Shown: piece after piece, positions 24,816-32,353 of the stretch
How positions within the stretch are numbered: the stretch's first letter is position 1
Layout: the number at the start of each line of letters is the position of its first letter
From: Ignatzschineria sp.
GTDB lineage: Bacteria > Pseudomonadota > Gammaproteobacteria > Cardiobacteriales > Wohlfahrtiimonadaceae
Reading direction: 5' to 3'
DNA: 64,000 nt
NCBI GenBank assembly: GCA_030150405.1
Contig: JASLFU010000022.1
Span: forward strand, 1 to 64,000
Translations under genes and position numbers: made by a program
Notes under the pieces: model-generated
Told to the model about the DNA's origin: nothing
The model's input: only the letters and a program-made list of their open reading frames with translations
The model's database searches: none

Positions 24816-26159
24816 TTACTTCTCAAAAACTTCATCAACCACAATGGTTCTTCCCGGGAGAAGTAGATTTAAGATTAATGCCGTCAATGAGCCTACGGTA
24901 ATCCCCGATTTAAAGATCATCTGCATAAATTCAGGCAATGCATTTAAAACTTCTGGGCGCATTGTCACCATTAATCCTAAACTTAGAGAGACCGCCACAA
25001 TAAGGCCATTGCGTTTACTCTGCTCTACTTGCCCAAGCATCTGTACTCCAGCGGAGATAATCATCGCAAACATCATCAATCCTGCGCCCCCTAAAACAGG
25101 AAGTGGGATAGAGACGATCAATGCACCAAAGAGAGGAAAGAGCCCTGCTACAACCAGTAAAATCCCCGTCATCGCAACAACGAAGCGGCTAGCAACACCG
25201 GTGAGCGAGATCACGCCAATATTTTGCGCAAAGGTAGAAAAAGGGGTGGTGTTCATAATGGCAGCTAAGGCTGAGCCTAATCCTTCACAGAGAATACCCC
25301 GTTTCATATGTTCGCCGGTAACTGGCGTTTTAGTTGCCACACCTAAACCTAGGAAGTTTCCGCTCGATTCCACAATAGTCACTAAGTAAGCAATACTCAT
25401 GCCGATAATGCCCGAAATGGGGAAAGCTAGACCATATTGAAGGGGTTTAGGCATCGAGAAGATATCGGCGTTTTGAATGGGTTCAAAATTAATTAAACCG
25501 AGCTCATAGCCTAACCCTTTTTCTAAAATAATGGCTACGAAATAGCCCGTAATCATTCCAATAACAATCGCTGCAGAAGCAAAAATGCCCCGGCCCCATT
25601 GTACAAGAATGATCACCACCGCAAGAACAAAGAGCGCCATCATTAAATTACCAGCGCTGGCGTACCCTGCTGAGCCCACCTGCCCACCTGCAAACCAATC
25701 GATTCCCACTGGAAGTAGACTTAATCCAATCATAGAGACTACCGTCCCGGTTACCACTGGGGGGAAAAGTTTACGAATTTGGGGCATAAAAAAGCTCCCG
25801 ATTATCATCACCAGTGAGGCGACTAATGAGGAGCCTAAAATTCCTGCGATGCCGTAATCGGTCTTTCCAATGGCAATCGCTGCGGCGACAAAGGTAAAAC
25901 TTGTACCCATTACGGTGGGAAGTCGAATCCCTATGGGACCAAGTCCTCGGGATTGGATAAAAGTTACAACCCCCGAAACTAAGAGTGCGGCACTGACTAA
26001 AGCACTCATCTCTGAAGGATCAAGGCCTAGGGCACTTCCGATCACTAAGGGGACGGCAATAATTCCGCCAAGCGCTGCTAAAAGGTGTTGCATTCCAAGA
26101 AGAAGAGTCATTCCCAGGGGCGGGCGATCTTCGAGGTTATATAAAAGTTTATCTTCCAT
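24816..26159 (-). CDS. NCS2-family nucleobase:cation symporter (xanthine/uric acid/uracil type)
   Basis: A 447-residue inner-membrane permease of the NAT/NCS2 family. The N-terminal segment LGMQHLLAALGGIIAVPL and the motif NTTPFSTFAQNIGVISLTGVASR (the family's conserved region, about 290-312) are clear, with about 14 hydrophobic segments. Members take up xanthine, urate or uracil with protons; the DRPPLGMTLLLGMQH start and TFAQNIG motif fit the xanthine/urate subgroup better than UraA, but this is a soft call. apt lies nearby on the same strand. AAGAGA precedes the ATG. Confidence 0.88.
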   Translation of the reverse strand: MEDKLLYNLEDRPPLGMTLLLGMQHLLAALGGIIAVPLVIGSALGLDPSEMSALVSAALLVSGVVTFIQSRGLGPIGIRLPTVMGTSFTFVAAAIAIGKTDYGIAGILGSSLVASLVMIIGSFFMPQIRKLFPPVVTGTVVSMIGLSLLPVGIDWFAGGQVGSAGYASAGNLMMALFVLAVVIILVQWGRGIFASAAIVIGMITGYFVAIILEKGLGYELGLINFEPIQNADIFSMPKPLQYGLAFPISGIIGMSIAYLVTIVESSGNFLGLGVATKTPVTGEHMKRGILCEGLGSALAAIMNTTPFSTFAQNIGVISLTGVASRFVVAMTGILLVVAGLFPLFGALIVSIPLPVLGGAGLMMFAMIISAGVQMLGQVEQSKRNGLIVAVSLSLGLMVTMRPEVLNALPEFMQMIFKSGITVGSLTALILNLLLPGRTIVVDEVFEK

Positions 26160-26558
26160 CTGATCTCTTTATCTCTACAAATAGTGTTAAACACAATCAC
26201 AGTCTAATATCACCAACAGAGGATGTCGGCAAAGGTCGCAACTTTCGCAAAAGCGCCGAGGAAGTGTTAAAGAAGTAACGCCGCAAACCTTAGCATTTTC
26301 GCTAAAAATTACTTGCGCGTATTGTACAAGAATTTTCTTCTGCTCGCTGAATTTGTTGTAAATTGTCGAATTTTTCACCCATCTTGAAAAAAATCCCCCT
26401 TTCCATTGGTCTTCGACCTAAATTTTATGTAGACTCTTAGCCCTTTAAAATATTGTAGCCGACATATACTCGGCTTTTTTTTATGGTTTCATCCATTTTT
26501 AAATTCGCTTTTATCGGCATTTATTGTGATTTAAGCATCTATTTATAAGGAGAAAGAG
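26160..26558. other. 399-base region between divergent NCS2 and DUF3100-type genes
   Basis: Serves as upstream region for both genes. It contains a strong plus-strand terminator (26457-26482) although no plus-strand gene lies upstream, so a short leader RNA or attenuated transcript is likely. A 63-codon minus-strand frame at 26187-26378 is Cys-rich but has no ribosome binding site and overlaps where promoters are expected; not called. Confidence 0.45.
26457..26482 (+). terminator. Orphan intrinsic terminator in the leader of the DUF3100-type operon
   Basis: AGCCGA (26457-26462) pairs with TCGGCT (26470-26475), followed by eight T residues. It is 77 bases before the ATG at 26559 and points toward that gene, with only the divergent NCS2 gene upstream. 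Confidence 0.8.
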
Positions 26559-27353
26559 ATGGCTCAAGCAGATAATGCAAATCTGACCGATATCCTCAAG
26601 GATTGGCGATTGCATCTATTAGCCTTTATTTTTGTTGTTATTGCAGAGGGAATTGGCGCAATTAGCATTCCCTTAGGTCCGGGGGTAATTATTTTCTTAC
26701 CGATGCTCTATGCGCTTATCATCGGTTTTGCAAGTTACTTCACCCCGCTGATCACAGAACGTCAGGCTAAAAACTCAGAACCGATTATCGTCATTGGTGT
26801 TTCCCTTCTTTTAGCTAAAATTGGGGTCACCATTGGGCCACAAATGCCCGCTATTATTGAGGCAGGCCCTGCTCTCTTACTGCAAGAGCTCGGAAATTTA
26901 GGAACAGTATTGATCGCCCTTCCCGTTGCTATCGCTTTAGGATTACGCCGTGAAGCTGTGGGTATGGCGCATTCAGTAGCACGAGAGCCCAATGTGGGAA
27001 TTATTATGAATAAATTTGGCATCAACTCCCCTGAAGGGCGTGGCGTGATGGCGATCTATATCTTTGGAACAGTTTTTGGCGCGGTATTTATGGGATTAAT
27101 CTCAGGACTTTTAGTCTCTATCACCCCTATTCACCCGCTCTCCTTTGCAATGGCTTCAGGTGTGGGAAGTGGCAGTATGATGGCCGCTGCTTCAGGATCA
27201 CTCATTACAAGCTTCCCCGAGCTTGAAGATCAGATCGTCGCTTTTGCAGGTGCAAGTAACTTGCTCTCTTTAGCCACAGGCTTCTGGGTGAGCATCTTTA
27301 TCGCCCTGCCCTTAACTGAGAAACTCTACGCTCTTTTAACGCGTAACAGATAA
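26559..27353 (+). CDS. DUF3100-like multi-pass membrane protein
   Basis: A 264-residue membrane protein with about seven or eight hydrophobic segments. Notable stretches are IPLGPGVIIFLPMLYALIIG near the N-terminus, AREPNVGIIMNKFG, and the glycine/serine-rich MASGVGSGSMMAAASGS, which looks like a transport-site loop. It resembles the DUF3100 family as I remember it; the function of that family is not established. AAGGAG precedes the ATG. It is 12 bases from the next membrane gene, so the two form an operon and probably one transporter. The orphan terminator upstream suggests leader control. Confidence 0.75.
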   Translation: MAQADNANLTDILKDWRLHLLAFIFVVIAEGIGAISIPLGPGVIIFLPMLYALIIGFASYFTPLITERQAKNSEPIIVIGVSLLLAKIGVTIGPQMPAIIEAGPALLLQELGNLGTVLIALPVAIALGLRREAVGMAHSVAREPNVGIIMNKFGINSPEGRGVMAIYIFGTVFGAVFMGLISGLLVSITPIHPLSFAMASGVGSGSMMAAASGSLITSFPELEDQIVAFAGASNLLSLATGFWVSIFIALPLTEKLYALLTRNR

Positions 27354-27365
27354 AAGGAGAGAAAG

Positions 27366-27857
27366 ATGAGTCAAAATAGTAATACAACCTCCACAAGCAA
27401 ATCCAAACCGATGCAATTTATCGATTGGGCATTGGTTTTGCTTATTTTTTCCATTACCGCTCTTTTTGGTAACTGGATCGGATTTGGGGCTACGCCACAA
27501 GCTGCTTTTGAAGGGATGGCGATTTTAGTGGGTATCTCCCTTTTGGGTTATTTTTTAAGCCAGGTCATTCCTTTAAGTTTTCCAAGCATTGCCTATATCT
27601 CACTTATTGGAGTCTTAATCTCGCTCGATCAATTCCCCTACTCTAATTATGTGGTGGAAAAGACAAAAGAGGTAAATCTCCTTTCGCTTACAACACCCAT
27701 TCTCGCTTATGCTGGGGTCTCCATCGGGCGCTCTTGGGCCGACTTTAAAAAGCTAGGCTGGCGCTCGCTTATTGTGGCGACCTTGGTTTTAACAGGAACT
27801 TTCTTAGGCTCTGCGTTGATTGCTGAAATCGTGTTAAGAATGCAGGGAATTATTTAA
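27366..27857 (+). CDS. Small multi-pass membrane partner of the DUF3100-like protein
   Basis: A 163-residue protein with a polar 20-residue N-terminus and about five hydrophobic segments. I do not recognise a specific family. It follows the DUF3100-like gene by 12 bases with its own good ribosome binding site (AAAGGAGAG), and both end before one terminator, which points to a two-subunit membrane system. The large-plus-small pairing is reminiscent of other two-protein carriers such as MadLM, without visible sequence similarity. Substrate unknown. Confidence 0.75.
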   Translation: MSQNSNTTSTSKSKPMQFIDWALVLLIFSITALFGNWIGFGATPQAAFEGMAILVGISLLGYFLSQVIPLSFPSIAYISLIGVLISLDQFPYSNYVVEKTKEVNLLSLTTPILAYAGVSIGRSWADFKKLGWRSLIVATLVLTGTFLGSALIAEIVLRMQGII

Positions 27858-27906
27858 GATCGATGAATGGCTAAGTTTTAAAGCATCTTAAAAAACTCTC
27901 TATTTT

Positions 27907-27969
27907 AAGATCCCGAGGTAGAAGCTTTAAGTATTATGCAGAAGCTTCTTAATTTCGGGATCTTTTTTA
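27907..27969 (+). terminator. Two-tier terminator of the DUF3100-type operon
   Basis: Outer arms AAGATCCCGA (27907-27916) and TCGGGATCTT (27955-27964) enclose an inner hairpin GAAGCTT (27921-27927) / AAGCTTC (27942-27948), and a T-run follows. Confidence 0.88.
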
Positions 27970-28081
27970 TTTTCGATAATTTTTTACACCCTTTAAAATT
28001 TATCACTATGCTAAATTTTATTCGGTGAAATTCTTTAAAAGATATTTAAAACATATTTACTAATTGAAAAAGGAGCAGAAA

Positions 28082-28417
28082 ATGCAGGATCTCCAAGATA
28101 TTCATCCCTTTAATCTTATTCCTTATGAAGAGGGAGTTTTTGGCCTCTATTTTGAGGCAGATCTTCGCTACGAAATCTTTGAAGATCTTGAAAGAGAGGT
28201 CACGGGCTATACCTGGGTCGATATTATTGAATTTTTTATTGAGCATTACGCCTCTCATCTTCAAGGGAAGTTTGAGTATGAGCCGGATAGCGATAGCTGC
28301 GAACTTAAAGGGGAGTTTGAAGATATTAAAGCCTTTGTGCTCGAGTTTCGGCCTCTCTACTTTAATGATGAGCTCCTTACCGATCTGATTGAATCTATGG
28401 AAGAGGAATGGTACTAA
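28082..28417 (+). CDS. Imm51-like immunity protein (orphan)
   Basis: A 111-residue acidic protein. The pattern FNLIPYEEGVFGLYF, then GYTWVDIIEFFIE and a C-terminal FEDIKAFVLEFRPL plus an acidic end resembles the Imm51 family, which protects against polymorphic contact-dependent toxins. A TTG at 28064 is in frame, but AAGGAG six bases before the ATG at 28082 sets that start. No toxin, VgrG, Rhs or CDI gene is in the window, so it would be an orphan immunity gene, or a housekeeping relative of that fold. The resemblance is from memory of the family pattern. Confidence 0.65.
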   Translation: MQDLQDIHPFNLIPYEEGVFGLYFEADLRYEIFEDLEREVTGYTWVDIIEFFIEHYASHLQGKFEYEPDSDSCELKGEFEDIKAFVLEFRPLYFNDELLTDLIESMEEEWY

Positions 28418-28517
28418 ACGTGATAGATTGGAAAGCAAGTACTTTCTATTTAAACCTACTTAAATAGATTTAGATTTAAAACGCTACATTATTCTCAACC
28501 CAAATCGGAGGCTATAG

Positions 28518-29504
28518 ATGGTGAAATATTCGATTTTAGATCTCGCCAATATTAATCAAAAAGAGAGCGCACGGGATGCCTTTCAAAGGGCACTTGATCT
28601 TGCACAACATGGGGAAAAATGGGGATATGAACGTTTTTGGGTGGCTGAACACCACAACATGGTCAATATCGCGAGTAGTGCAACCGCTGTATTGATTGGC
28701 TACTTAGCGGCAGGTACGGAAAAGATACGGGTGGGTTCAGGGGGCATTATGTTGCCAAATCATGCACCACTGATCGTAGCCGAGCAGTTTGGAACATTAG
28801 AATCGCTCTATCCTAACCGTATCGATTTAGGTTTAGGCCGAGCCCCGGGGACAGATCCCCAAACCTCATTTGCTTTACGACGAGACCCTAGCCGAGCAAA
28901 TGCCTTCCCCAATGAGGTTGTGGAGCTTCTTAACTATTTTCACCCGCAGGATAATCAGAAAATTCACGCGATTCCAGGAATGGATCTTGATATTCCTGTC
29001 TGGATTTTGGGATCTAGCTTCTTTGGTGCACAATTAGCCGCTAAACTTGGTTTACCTTACGCTTTTGCCGCCCATTTTGCCCCTACACATATGTATACGG
29101 CACTCGATATCTATCGTAAAGAGTTTCAGCCCTCACAGTTTTTAGAAAAACCTTATGCCATGCTCTGTATGAATGCCTGTGCGGCAGAGAGTACGGAAGA
29201 GGCAGAATATCTCTTTACTACCCTGCAGCAGAGCTTTACTCAACTGATTCGAAATGATCGTAAATTAACACCGCCCCCCATTGAGTCGATGGAGCAATAT
29301 TGGAATCCTTATGAAGCCAGCCACGTGAGCCAGATGTTAAAAGTCTCAGCCGTAGGCGACTTTGCTAAGGTTAAAGAGGAGATCGAAGAGATCTTACGTA
29401 AAACAGAGGTCGATGAGCTGATGTTTACCGGCGTTATTTACGATAATAAGGCAAGACTCCGCTCTTTTGAGATTGTCTCAGAAGTGATGAAGTCGCTCTC
29501 CTAA
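28518..29504 (+). CDS. LLM-class flavin-dependent oxidoreductase (luciferase-like, YhbW type)
   Basis: A 328-residue bacterial-luciferase-fold enzyme. The start YSILDLANIN, then WVAEHHNM, IRVGSGGIMLPNHAPLIVAEQF and RIDLGLGRAPGTD are the conserved signatures of the alkanal-monooxygenase alpha-like/YhbW group. Such proteins use FMNH2 and oxygen on unknown substrates; no partner flavin reductase is adjacent. A GGAGG ribosome binding site lies seven bases before the ATG. Single-gene unit as far as visible. Confidence 0.9.
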   Translation: MVKYSILDLANINQKESARDAFQRALDLAQHGEKWGYERFWVAEHHNMVNIASSATAVLIGYLAAGTEKIRVGSGGIMLPNHAPLIVAEQFGTLESLYPNRIDLGLGRAPGTDPQTSFALRRDPSRANAFPNEVVELLNYFHPQDNQKIHAIPGMDLDIPVWILGSSFFGAQLAAKLGLPYAFAAHFAPTHMYTALDIYRKEFQPSQFLEKPYAMLCMNACAAESTEEAEYLFTTLQQSFTQLIRNDRKLTPPPIESMEQYWNPYEASHVSQMLKVSAVGDFAKVKEEIEEILRKTEVDELMFTGVIYDNKARLRSFEIVSEVMKSLS

Positions 29505-29568
29505 TCATACACCTTGAAGGCTACATTTTAGAGCTTACGCTACTTCTTAAGCTGAGCTTTTGAGCCCC

Positions 29569-30021
29569 CTAAAACTGTAGAAGAAAGGTCACCGGCCCAT
29601 CATTAATTAAGGAGACTTGCATATCTGCCCCAAATTCTCCAGTGGCTACTTTTGTGAGCTCTCCTTGCTGTTGATACTCCTTAGCCACCTCAACAGCATA
29701 CTGAAAGAGATTTTTGCCCATCTCTGGGGGCGCGGCAGATGTAAAACTCGGCCTAAGGCCTTTTTGAGTATTCGCCGCTAGCGTAAACTGTGAGACTAAT
29801 AAGAGCTCGCCCTTAACCTTTTTTAAGGAGCAATTCATCTTCCCTGCTTCATCATTAAAGATGCGATAGTTCAATAATTTTTCTATTCCCCGCTCGATAA
29901 TTGCCTTATCATCATGGGGCTCAATCCCCACAAGCGCTAAAATTCCAGGTCCAATCTCCCCGATCACCTCTTCTTCCACCTCTACCTTTGCTCTCAGCAC
30001 CCGCTGTAATAGAATTTTCAT
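29569..30021 (-). CDS. dtd: D-aminoacyl-tRNA deacylase
   Basis: Hydrolyses D-amino acids (and glycine from tRNA-Ala) off mischarged tRNA. The 150-residue protein reads MKILLQRVLRAKVEVE at its start and carries SQFTLAANTQKGLRPSFTSAA and NDGPVTF, the active-site and Gly-cisPro motifs of the DTD fold. The open frame extends upstream to 30234, but only the ATG at 30021 matches the family start. Divergent from the HAD gene at 30140. Confidence 0.95.
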   Translation of the reverse strand: MKILLQRVLRAKVEVEEEVIGEIGPGILALVGIEPHDDKAIIERGIEKLLNYRIFNDEAGKMNCSLKKVKGELLLVSQFTLAANTQKGLRPSFTSAAPPEMGKNLFQYAVEVAKEYQQQGELTKVATGEFGADMQVSLINDGPVTFLLQF

Positions 30022-30095
30022 GTTTGCTCTATTCCTCAATTCTTTCGATATTACGATCTTTAAAGTTACGTTGTCATTATAGAAGCTCAACGACA

Positions 30096-30104
30096 TGATA
30101 TGAT
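30096..30104 (+). promoter_or_regulatory. Extended -10 promoter of the HAD gene
   Basis: TGATATGAT, the same 9-mer as before the LysR gene. TTGTCA at 30071-30076 is a possible -35 but is too far at 22 bases; the extended -10 may suffice. Confidence 0.45.
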
Positions 30105-30139
30105 AACCCAATCTAAATAGAGATGATAAGGGAGAACAG

Positions 30140-30784
30140 ATGGGGAGCCTTACCAAAACCAGCACCACTTCAGATATCTTTGAGAGATCAAAATTAAAAG
30201 AGATTCGCCATTGGATTTTTGATATGGATGGCACCTTAACTCAAGATATTCATGATTTTGAGATGATGAAGCGTGTTCTTGAAGTGCCGCCAGATGGCGA
30301 TATCTTAACTCATTTAGATAGCCTTCCCGAAGCCGATTATAAGGCAAGGCATCGTTGGCTTGAAGAGTATGAACTAAAGTTAGCGAAAGCCTCAAAGCCC
30401 GCAAAAGGGACAGTAGAGCTGATTCAATATCTTGCCGCCCAAGAGGCGAAATTAGCTATACTTACGCGAAATAAAAAAGAGCTCGCACATTTAACTTTGG
30501 AGAGTATCGGCCTTCTTCACTACTTTGATCAATCCCTTATTTTAGGCCGTGATGAAGCAGCTCCTAAACCTCATCCCGATGGTGTAGAACATATTTTAAA
30601 GGAGTGGGGAATATCTCCTTTAGAAGCGGTTATTGTGGGAGATCATGAATATGATCTCGGCAGTGGTAAAAATGCTGGGATTCACACTATTTTAGTAAAC
30701 CAACCTGAAAATCATCACCCCGAGCTTGCAGATCTACACTTCCTGAACAATTTGGAGATCTTAAAAGCTCTCCAGAAGGCTTAA
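30140..30784 (+). CDS. HAD-superfamily hydrolase (subfamily IA phosphatase-like)
   Basis: A 214-residue Rossmann-fold phosphatase. Motif I is FDMDGTLT (nucleophile and general acid Asp, about residue 33), motif II Thr is in AILTRNKKE, the Lys and motif III in KPHPDGVEHIL, and motif IV Asp pair in IVGDHEYDL. These fit phosphoglycolate phosphatase-like small-molecule phosphatases; the substrate cannot be set. AAGGGAG precedes the ATG. The 38-base gap to the following ribokinase-like gene suggests an operon. Confidence 0.88.
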   Translation: MGSLTKTSTTSDIFERSKLKEIRHWIFDMDGTLTQDIHDFEMMKRVLEVPPDGDILTHLDSLPEADYKARHRWLEEYELKLAKASKPAKGTVELIQYLAAQEAKLAILTRNKKELAHLTLESIGLLHYFDQSLILGRDEAAPKPHPDGVEHILKEWGISPLEAVIVGDHEYDLGSGKNAGIHTILVNQPENHHPELADLHFLNNLEILKALQKA

Positions 30785-30822
30785 TCCCTTCGTCCTTATA
30801 AAGATCACCCATTGGTAGACCT

Positions 30823-31872
30823 ATGAAACAGAATATTGCTCATAATAGTGCCCCCGCTTCTCAAAAAATGAATGGTAAAGAGCAGCGAAAGATCTTAGTG
30901 ATCGGCTCGATTAATGTGGATCTTGTCTTTAAAACGGAGCATCTTCCTCTTCGGGGAGAGACAATTTTCTCCACCCATTTTGAGACCCATTTTGGAGGCA
31001 AGGGGGCAAATCAAGCCTTTACTGCAGGGAAAATTGGTTATAAAGAAAACCTAGAAGTTACCCTTTTAGGGGCTGTAGGAGAGGATAATTACGGTCAAGA
31101 TTCATTAGCCAATCTTAAAAAGAATGGATGTGTAAATGTTGAGCATATCTTTACCCTCCCAGAAGTCTCCACAGGTTTGGCCAATATTGTGGTCGCTAAA
31201 AATGGGGACAATACTATTATTGTTAATTCTGGAGCAAATTTTGCTATTGCTCAGAAATCGGCTTTATATGGGGGTGAGGTTCAATTTATAGAAAGAGCGC
31301 AAGCGTTGATTGATCAGCACGATATTATTCTCTTTCAGTTAGAACTTCCCATATCTATTGTGGAATCGCTGATAATCTATGCTAAATCTCAAGCAAAAGA
31401 GGTGATTCTCAACCCTGCCCCTGCTCCTCTTCACCCCCTTTCCGAGAAGGTTTTAAAATCTGTGGATTATCTCATTCCCAATGAGACAGAATTAGCAGCT
31501 CTAGTAGGTAAAAAACTCTTTAATAAAGGAGAGACCACAATTGAAGCCATTATTGAGGCCGGAAGAGAGTGGTTCCCCATAAGCGGTGTAAAAAATCTTA
31601 TTATTACCCTAGGCGAAGCCGGCTCCTATTTTATCAGTGAGGAGAAGGAGTTTAAAATGAATAGTTACCGGGTAAAAGCACTCGATAGCACTTGTGCCGG
31701 CGATAGCTTTATCGGCAGTTTTGCTGTTGAATTAGCCTTAGGAAGCTCTATAGAAGAGGCTTTAGATTTCGCAAGTCAGGTCAGTGCAGTGGTGGTGACG
31801 AAAGCGGGGGCTCAATCCTCTATTCCTGATCGTACAGAGGTGGAAGCCTTTAAGCTCAGCTTTACAGTTTAA
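30823..31872 (+). CDS. Ribokinase-like PfkB-family kinase
   Basis: A 349-residue kinase resembling RbsK: ILVIGSINVDLVF, the substrate loop THFGGKGANQAF, ILNPAPAPLH, PNETELAAL and the C-terminal DSTCAGDSFIGSF. In that last motif Cys replaces the first Gly of the common GAGD, a tolerated change in some ribokinases. About 25 extra hydrophilic residues precede the core. No ribose transporter or isomerase is near, so the sugar could be another pentose or nucleoside. The ribosome binding site is poor. Follows the HAD gene by 38 bases; a sugar kinase next to a sugar-phosphatase-like gene may point to metabolite repair. Confidence 0.87.
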   Translation: MKQNIAHNSAPASQKMNGKEQRKILVIGSINVDLVFKTEHLPLRGETIFSTHFETHFGGKGANQAFTAGKIGYKENLEVTLLGAVGEDNYGQDSLANLKKNGCVNVEHIFTLPEVSTGLANIVVAKNGDNTIIVNSGANFAIAQKSALYGGEVQFIERAQALIDQHDIILFQLELPISIVESLIIYAKSQAKEVILNPAPAPLHPLSEKVLKSVDYLIPNETELAALVGKKLFNKGETTIEAIIEAGREWFPISGVKNLIITLGEAGSYFISEEKEFKMNSYRVKALDSTCAGDSFIGSFAVELALGSSIEEALDFASQVSAVVVTKAGAQSSIPDRTEVEAFKLSFTV

Positions 31873-31902
31873 TGAGTACCTAAATGTTCTATTTTTAGTT
31901 TG

Positions 31903-32163
31903 ATGATGAAAGACGAAACCTGGTTTACTTATATCTTGCAATGCGCCGATAATACGCTCTATACCGGTTATACTAATAATATTGAAAAACGTATTGAAAC
32001 GCACAATAGCGGTAAAGGAGCTAAATATACCCGCAGCCGGCGCCCTGTTACTCTCTTTTATAAAGAGTGTTATAAAGATCAACGCTCCGCAATGCAGCGT
32101 GAGTATGCGATTAAAAAACTCTCAAGAGCCGAAAAGCTTGCATTGGCTCAAAAGATAAAATAA
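31903..32163 (+). CDS. GIY-YIG domain protein (UPF0213/YhbQ type)
   Basis: An 86-residue single-domain GIY-YIG protein: FTYILQCADNTLYTGYTNNIEKRIETHNSGKGAKYT spans the core, with Arg and Glu of the nuclease site (KRIETHN, MQREYAIKKL). YhbQ-type proteins are small standalone members, some with nuclease activity. TTG 31900, ATG 31903 and ATG 31906 are successive possible starts, none with a good ribosome binding site; translation may depend on the upstream kinase gene, 30 bases away. A bidirectional terminator follows. Confidence 0.88.
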   Translation: MMKDETWFTYILQCADNTLYTGYTNNIEKRIETHNSGKGAKYTRSRRPVTLFYKECYKDQRSAMQREYAIKKLSRAEKLALAQKIK

Positions 32164-32211
32164 GAATGCTTTTTATCGTGCTTAAAATTACTCTTATGCT
32201 ATGGAGATAGC

Positions 32212-32246
32212 AAAAAAGCTGTAGTCTTGTAAAAACTACAGCTTTT
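32212..32246. terminator. Bidirectional terminator between the GIY-YIG gene and gatB
   Basis: AAAAGCTGTAGT (32214-32225) pairs with ACTACAGCTTTT (32235-32246), with A/T tracts on both sides. Confidence 0.88.
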
Positions 32247-32353
32247 AAGTTTTTTAAAGAAGTTTTGCCTTCAAAGGGCTAATGTTAGGGGCATATAAGC
32301 CTTAACAGTTTGAAAACCCTTAATGAATAACTCTGGATGGCTATTGCCCCATT

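Noticed and set aside
26187..26378. 63-codon Cys-containing minus-strand frame upstream of the NCS2 gene
   Set aside because: No ribosome binding site and it occupies the expected promoter region; CESCDLCRH looked metal-binding but nothing else supports it.
28046..28438. 130-codon minus-strand frame opposite the Imm51-like gene
   Set aside because: The plus-strand gene has a strong ribosome binding site and family-like pattern; the antisense frame has neither.
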